Assembly: GCA_022710815.1 (NCBI GenBank)
Contig: JAKLGF010000005.1
Coordinates: 1-15,654, forward strand
Length of the DNA stretch: 15,654 nt
DNA from: Patescibacteria group bacterium
GTDB lineage: Bacteria > Patescibacteriota > Minisyncoccia > Minisyncoccales > JAGOPM01
Direction: 5' to 3'
The translations under genes and the position numbers were made by a program. This document shows, in pieces, positions 12,541-15,654 of this stretch; the first letter of the stretch is position 1, and each line of letters begins with the position of its first letter. The notes beneath the pieces were generated by a model. It was given only the letters and a program-made list of their open reading frames with translations, was not told the DNA's origin and did no database searches.

Positions 12541-15405
12541 ATGTTGGCAGCATTAAAATTTTTCTATTGGAAGAATAAAAAATACATTTTTGCCATAGCG
12601 CTTTCGGGGTTCTTACTTAGTGCTCCGATGTATGTCGCCTATGCCAATCCTTTCGAGTGGTTAGGGAAGTGGATTATTGGAGGATTGATTTGGTTGATCT
12701 TCATGATCCCAATCTTGATTTTCCAAGGATTGACTCAGCTTTCTATTGGCATTCTTTCCATGGTGACTGATCCAGCCTTTGTCACCAAAAGATATATTAA
12801 TATCAGCTTCATTAATGAAGGCTGGAGACTATCTTTGAATTTGGCCACTATTTTCTTAGTTATTGCTTTGATTGGAATTGGAATCGGAACAGCTCTCAGA
12901 CTGACCAAGCCCAAAGATGCTTTAATTAAATTCTTGTTAGCTGCTGTCATGATGTATTTCTCCCACATCATTGCCGGCATTTTCATAGACTTCTCAAATA
13001 TTTTTGCCAACACCTTTTTTGCAGCTGGACCAGTTAATGGAATAGTGGGGTGGGGGAATCTGTTTTCGGCGTCTTGTGATGCCTTCACTGCCATGTTCTC
13101 TCCAGGGATAAGCTTCATTGATTCTATCATGGGGCTAGTTTCTTCTTTGTTATTCCTAGCTATCTTTGGATTTTTTATCGCCTACACAGTATTTAAATTT
13201 GCTGCTTTGTTTTTTGCCAGAATAATTGCTTTCTGGATTTTGATTATTGTCGGACCATTTGCTTTTGCTGGACAAGCTTTCTCAACTCTTAAAGGAGGAC
13301 CAGCTTTAAAGCTTTGGTCAATCATGGAAGATTTCTACAAAACTTGGTGGGATGAATTAATTGGTTGGACATTCACTGGAATCTTTGGAGCAATGTTCTT
13401 GTACTTTGCTGGAATGGTTGCCAATTCCTTACTCTTTGCTGAAAAGGATTTATTCTACGCAGCTGGATTAGGAAAAATTGTTTCTGTCACTGCTTCACAA
13501 TTGCTTCCATTCATTATCCCCATAATCATTATGAACATGGGAGTAAAATATTCTCTCAAATGGGGATCAGAAACTGCCAAGGGAATTTCAGATATGGCTG
13601 GCAATGTTTACAAAGGAGGATTGGCCTTGGCTGGAGGAGCTGCTTTGGCTGGAGGAAGAAAATTATTGGGCAGCAAAGGTATCCAAGGTGCTTTGGGAAA
13701 AGCCCAAGAATTTGGAGCCAAGCAAGCTGCTGGATCTAAAACTAAATTGGGTCAATGGCTTGGGCATACAATTAACAGAAGCGCTACTTCATTGCGAACT
13801 GTTGGATTAGAAGAACAAGATAGAACTAAAGCCAAGAAAGAAGGCATGGCTGAGGCCAGATTTGCCCGAACCGCTAAAGCTGGCAAAGGAGCTGCTTTGG
13901 CTGATGCAGTACCAGTAACTAAAGAAGAAAAGAAAGCTTGGGGTAAAGCTTTGGTTGAAAACTACCAAAAAGGATTTCTTGAAAAAGGAAAAGATCTTAC
14001 TGAAAAAGACCAGAGAAAATATGTGGAAGGAGCTTTGGCTATGGAAGATGATGGAGCTAAAGAATTGGCTAAGCTCAGTAAAATCAATCCATTATTGGCT
14101 CAAGGCAAAATCAATGCCAATGACGCTGTTAATGACAAATTAAAAGTTAGGGTTGCTCAAGGAGTGGCTGCTGATGACTTCAAGAATACTAGCCAGCCAT
14201 ATATGGAAGAATTGCTCAAGGCAATCAAATCTTCAACTCCTAATGCTAAAACTGGAGATGCTCTTGGAAAATCTTTGTCCAAATTCAATCCATTTTCTGC
14301 TGAGAACTTAACCAAGGACGCTAAAGACTTAGATAAAGAATTGGATAAAATGGGCCTTACTGCTTCACAGAAAAGAGCTGTTACCAGCGCTATGAAGAAC
14401 TTTGTTGGCCAAGCTGGAGACATTGCTGTCAAAGCAACCGAGAAATCACTCAGCCCAGACGCTATTGCCAAAATGGATCGCCAATCATTTATGTCTCCTG
14501 AGACAATCCAGAATATTGCCAATTCCAGAAACAACAATACTATCTTTGCAGCCATGGCTAGAGGAGGAGGAAATTACTCAACCGATCTTTTAAATGCTCT
14601 TCAAAAAGACCCTAAAAGATACAAAGAAGTAGCTGATGCTATCAGTTTGAATACAATTCAAGATTCTTCTGAAGACCTATTAAATACTCCTGCCTTTGTC
14701 AATTTATTAAGATCTAGTAAGAACAATGGAGCCATATTGGCTTCAATGGAAAAGATGGGAAGCCCTTATGCCACTACTTTACTTTCAGGCATGACTGATC
14801 CTAAAAGAAGAAGTGAATTGGCTCAATCCATTAATCCTGACAACATTACTAAAATGTCTGATATGCTCATCAATAACGATGAGATGCAAAGGATTATTAT
14901 GGAATCAAGATCTAATGTTGTTGCTCAAGCCATGAACAAACAAGGAGCCACTTGGACTAAGCAGTTTATGACTAATATGAGCCAAGACCAGATGAAGAAT
15001 TTCTACAATGGCTTAGACCAGAACACTGTTAGAGATCTTGATAATGAAATAATCCAGATGCAAGGATTCCAAGAAAATATGATCTACATGTCTCAAGAGC
15101 AAGCCCACAAGGCAGCTACTAAGAGATTAGGAGATGAATTCATTAGCCGAGCTGATTCTATCATTAGCACTCAAGCAGGAAGAGACGGTCTAGCAGAAAT
15201 CAACCCAGCTGCTTTCAAAATTTATTCTACTCCCGAAGCTATTTACGGTATGCATGAATTAAAACCAACTCCAACTTCTGCTCCTTTAGATACTCCCAAA
15301 GCTATTAACAAATATGTTAAAACATTAAGAACTGAGGCTGCTCAACGAGCTCAAAATGCTGCTCGCCAACAAAGACAACAGCCCCCTAATAATCCAACTC
15401 CTTAA
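12541..15405 (+). CDS. TrbL/VirB6-like polytopic membrane protein with long helical-repeat tail
   Basis: A 954-residue protein in two parts. Residues 1-340 are very hydrophobic, with about seven or eight membrane segments (around 15-34, 43-63, 98-118, 127-150, 197-215, 220-245, 276-296, 318-335), the first possibly a signal peptide ending in AYA. This part has the look of TrbL/VirB6 channel subunits of type IV secretion systems, as often seen in Patescibacteria. A glycine/alanine-rich stretch (351-380) leads to a 570-residue charged, helical, soluble tail. At 651-838 the tail holds three tandem units of about 62 residues with shared patterns such as NN..I.ASM, LL..M.DPKR and a D-D-L-L type end, suggesting an alpha-solenoid. 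It ends in a Q/P-rich stretch. Probably a membrane channel or pilus assembly factor with a large cytoplasmic scaffold; no ATPase partner gene (VirB4-like) is in the window. There is no Shine-Dalgarno. Confidence 0.75.
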   Translation: MLAALKFFYWKNKKYIFAIALSGFLLSAPMYVAYANPFEWLGKWIIGGLIWLIFMIPILIFQGLTQLSIGILSMVTDPAFVTKRYINISFINEGWRLSLNLATIFLVIALIGIGIGTALRLTKPKDALIKFLLAAVMMYFSHIIAGIFIDFSNIFANTFFAAGPVNGIVGWGNLFSASCDAFTAMFSPGISFIDSIMGLVSSLLFLAIFGFFIAYTVFKFAALFFARIIAFWILIIVGPFAFAGQAFSTLKGGPALKLWSIMEDFYKTWWDELIGWTFTGIFGAMFLYFAGMVANSLLFAEKDLFYAAGLGKIVSVTASQLLPFIIPIIIMNMGVKYSLKWGSETAKGISDMAGNVYKGGLALAGGAALAGGRKLLGSKGIQGALGKAQEFGAKQAAGSKTKLGQWLGHTINRSATSLRTVGLEEQDRTKAKKEGMAEARFARTAKAGKGAALADAVPVTKEEKKAWGKALVENYQKGFLEKGKDLTEKDQRKYVEGALAMEDDGAKELAKLSKINPLLAQGKINANDAVNDKLKVRVAQGVAADDFKNTSQPYMEELLKAIKSSTPNAKTGDALGKSLSKFNPFSAENLTKDAKDLDKELDKMGLTASQKRAVTSAMKNFVGQAGDIAVKATEKSLSPDAIAKMDRQSFMSPETIQNIANSRNNNTIFAAMARGGGNYSTDLLNALQKDPKRYKEVADAISLNTIQDSSEDLLNTPAFVNLLRSSKNNGAILASMEKMGSPYATTLLSGMTDPKRRSELAQSINPDNITKMSDMLINNDEMQRIIMESRSNVVAQAMNKQGATWTKQFMTNMSQDQMKNFYNGLDQNTVRDLDNEIIQMQGFQENMIYMSQEQAHKAATKRLGDEFISRADSIISTQAGRDGLAEINPAAFKIYSTPEAIYGMHELKPTPTSAPLDTPKAINKYVKTLRTEAAQRAQNAARQQRQQPPNNPTP

Positions 15406-15410
15406 AACAT

Positions 15411-15654
15411 ATGGCCAATGAAAGATTACAAAAATTTAATAATTTGCCAGACTCTATCAAAGATCTTCTAACTTCTACTCAAGAAGCAGAAATGTTGGAA
15501 ATGATTTGTGAGAAGTACAAGATAGAAAATAATTTTAGGGAAATTCAGAAAAATATTGCAGCTCTTTTGTACAAAGATATTTCTTTTACTGACTTCAAAC
15601 GCAATATCATAGCCATAGTAGGGGATAGCGCTGGTGGTAATTTGATTGTTGATG
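15411..15654 (+). CDS. Unrecognised protein, N-terminal part (gene runs off the window end)
   Basis: An open frame starting at the ATG 5 bases after the stop of the VirB6-like gene and still open at the window end (81 complete codons). The start is MANERLQKFNNLPDSIKDLL, then a charged helical segment with QEAEMLEMICEKY and a more hydrophobic stretch around FKRNIIAIVG. No signal peptide or membrane segment is evident so far. The close spacing suggests it is co-transcribed with the VirB6-like gene and may belong to the same secretion or pilus system. I do not recognise a family from this fragment. Confidence 0.7.
   Translation, partial: MANERLQKFNNLPDSIKDLLTSTQEAEMLEMICEKYKIENNFREIQKNIAALLYKDISFTDFKRNIIAIVGDSAGGNLIVD

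Overview
The window looks like chromosomal DNA from a low-GC bacterium of the Candidate Phyla Radiation (Patescibacteria), most likely a Parcubacteria-type lineage. This is an inference from gene families and layout; no rRNA is present to prove it. Supporting signs are a VirB2-like small pilin and a TrbL/VirB6-like giant membrane protein of the kind common in these genomes, secreted proteins with phage-tail-like motifs, tRNA genes without an encoded CCA end, mostly absent Shine-Dalgarno sequences, and several promoters that place transcription starts at or a few bases before the ATG. TGA is used as a stop (end of the 389 gene, the NYN gene and rsmA), so this is the standard bacterial code and not the Gracilibacteria code.

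Layout. (1) 1-1841: the 5' part of a CCA-adding enzyme gene on the minus strand, divergent from an unrecognised 273-residue protein gene that has a near-consensus promoter and a good Shine-Dalgarno; then a terminator, tRNA-Arg(TCG) and a VirB2-like pilin gene. (2) 1842-2245: a non-coding interval with a terminator, a broken 5' tRNA fragment interrupted by a GC-rich palindromic element, intact tRNA-Lys(CTT) and its strong terminator. (3) 2246-5585: a tight three-gene operon encoding a large secreted cysteine-rich protein, a second secreted protein with tail-fibre-like motifs, and a type I signal peptidase, closed by a terminator. (4) 5596-8545: rpsO, an NYN-domain putative RNase and pnp in one operon; pnp carries a one-base deletion that splits it. 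(5) 8574-10490: a proline-rich/coiled-coil protein and a DksA/TraR-type zinc-finger protein, ending in a bidirectional terminator. (6) 10494-11656: a minus-strand membrane-anchored LysM-LysM-M23 cell wall hydrolase. (7) 11670-15654: rsmA from an apparently leaderless promoter, a 954-residue TrbL/VirB6-like membrane protein with a long helical-repeat tail, and the start of a further gene cut by the window end.

Themes. One is the cell surface: pilin, VirB6-like channel, two secreted proteins with a co-transcribed signal peptidase, and a cell wall hydrolase. The other is RNA: CCA addition, S15/PNPase, an NYN nuclease and 16S rRNA dimethylation. No CRISPR array, transposase, phage module or defence system was seen. 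The most unusual features are the broken tRNA plus palindrome next to tRNA-Lys, the split pnp, the exact six-cysteine repeats in the secreted protein, and the repeat tail of the VirB6-like protein.
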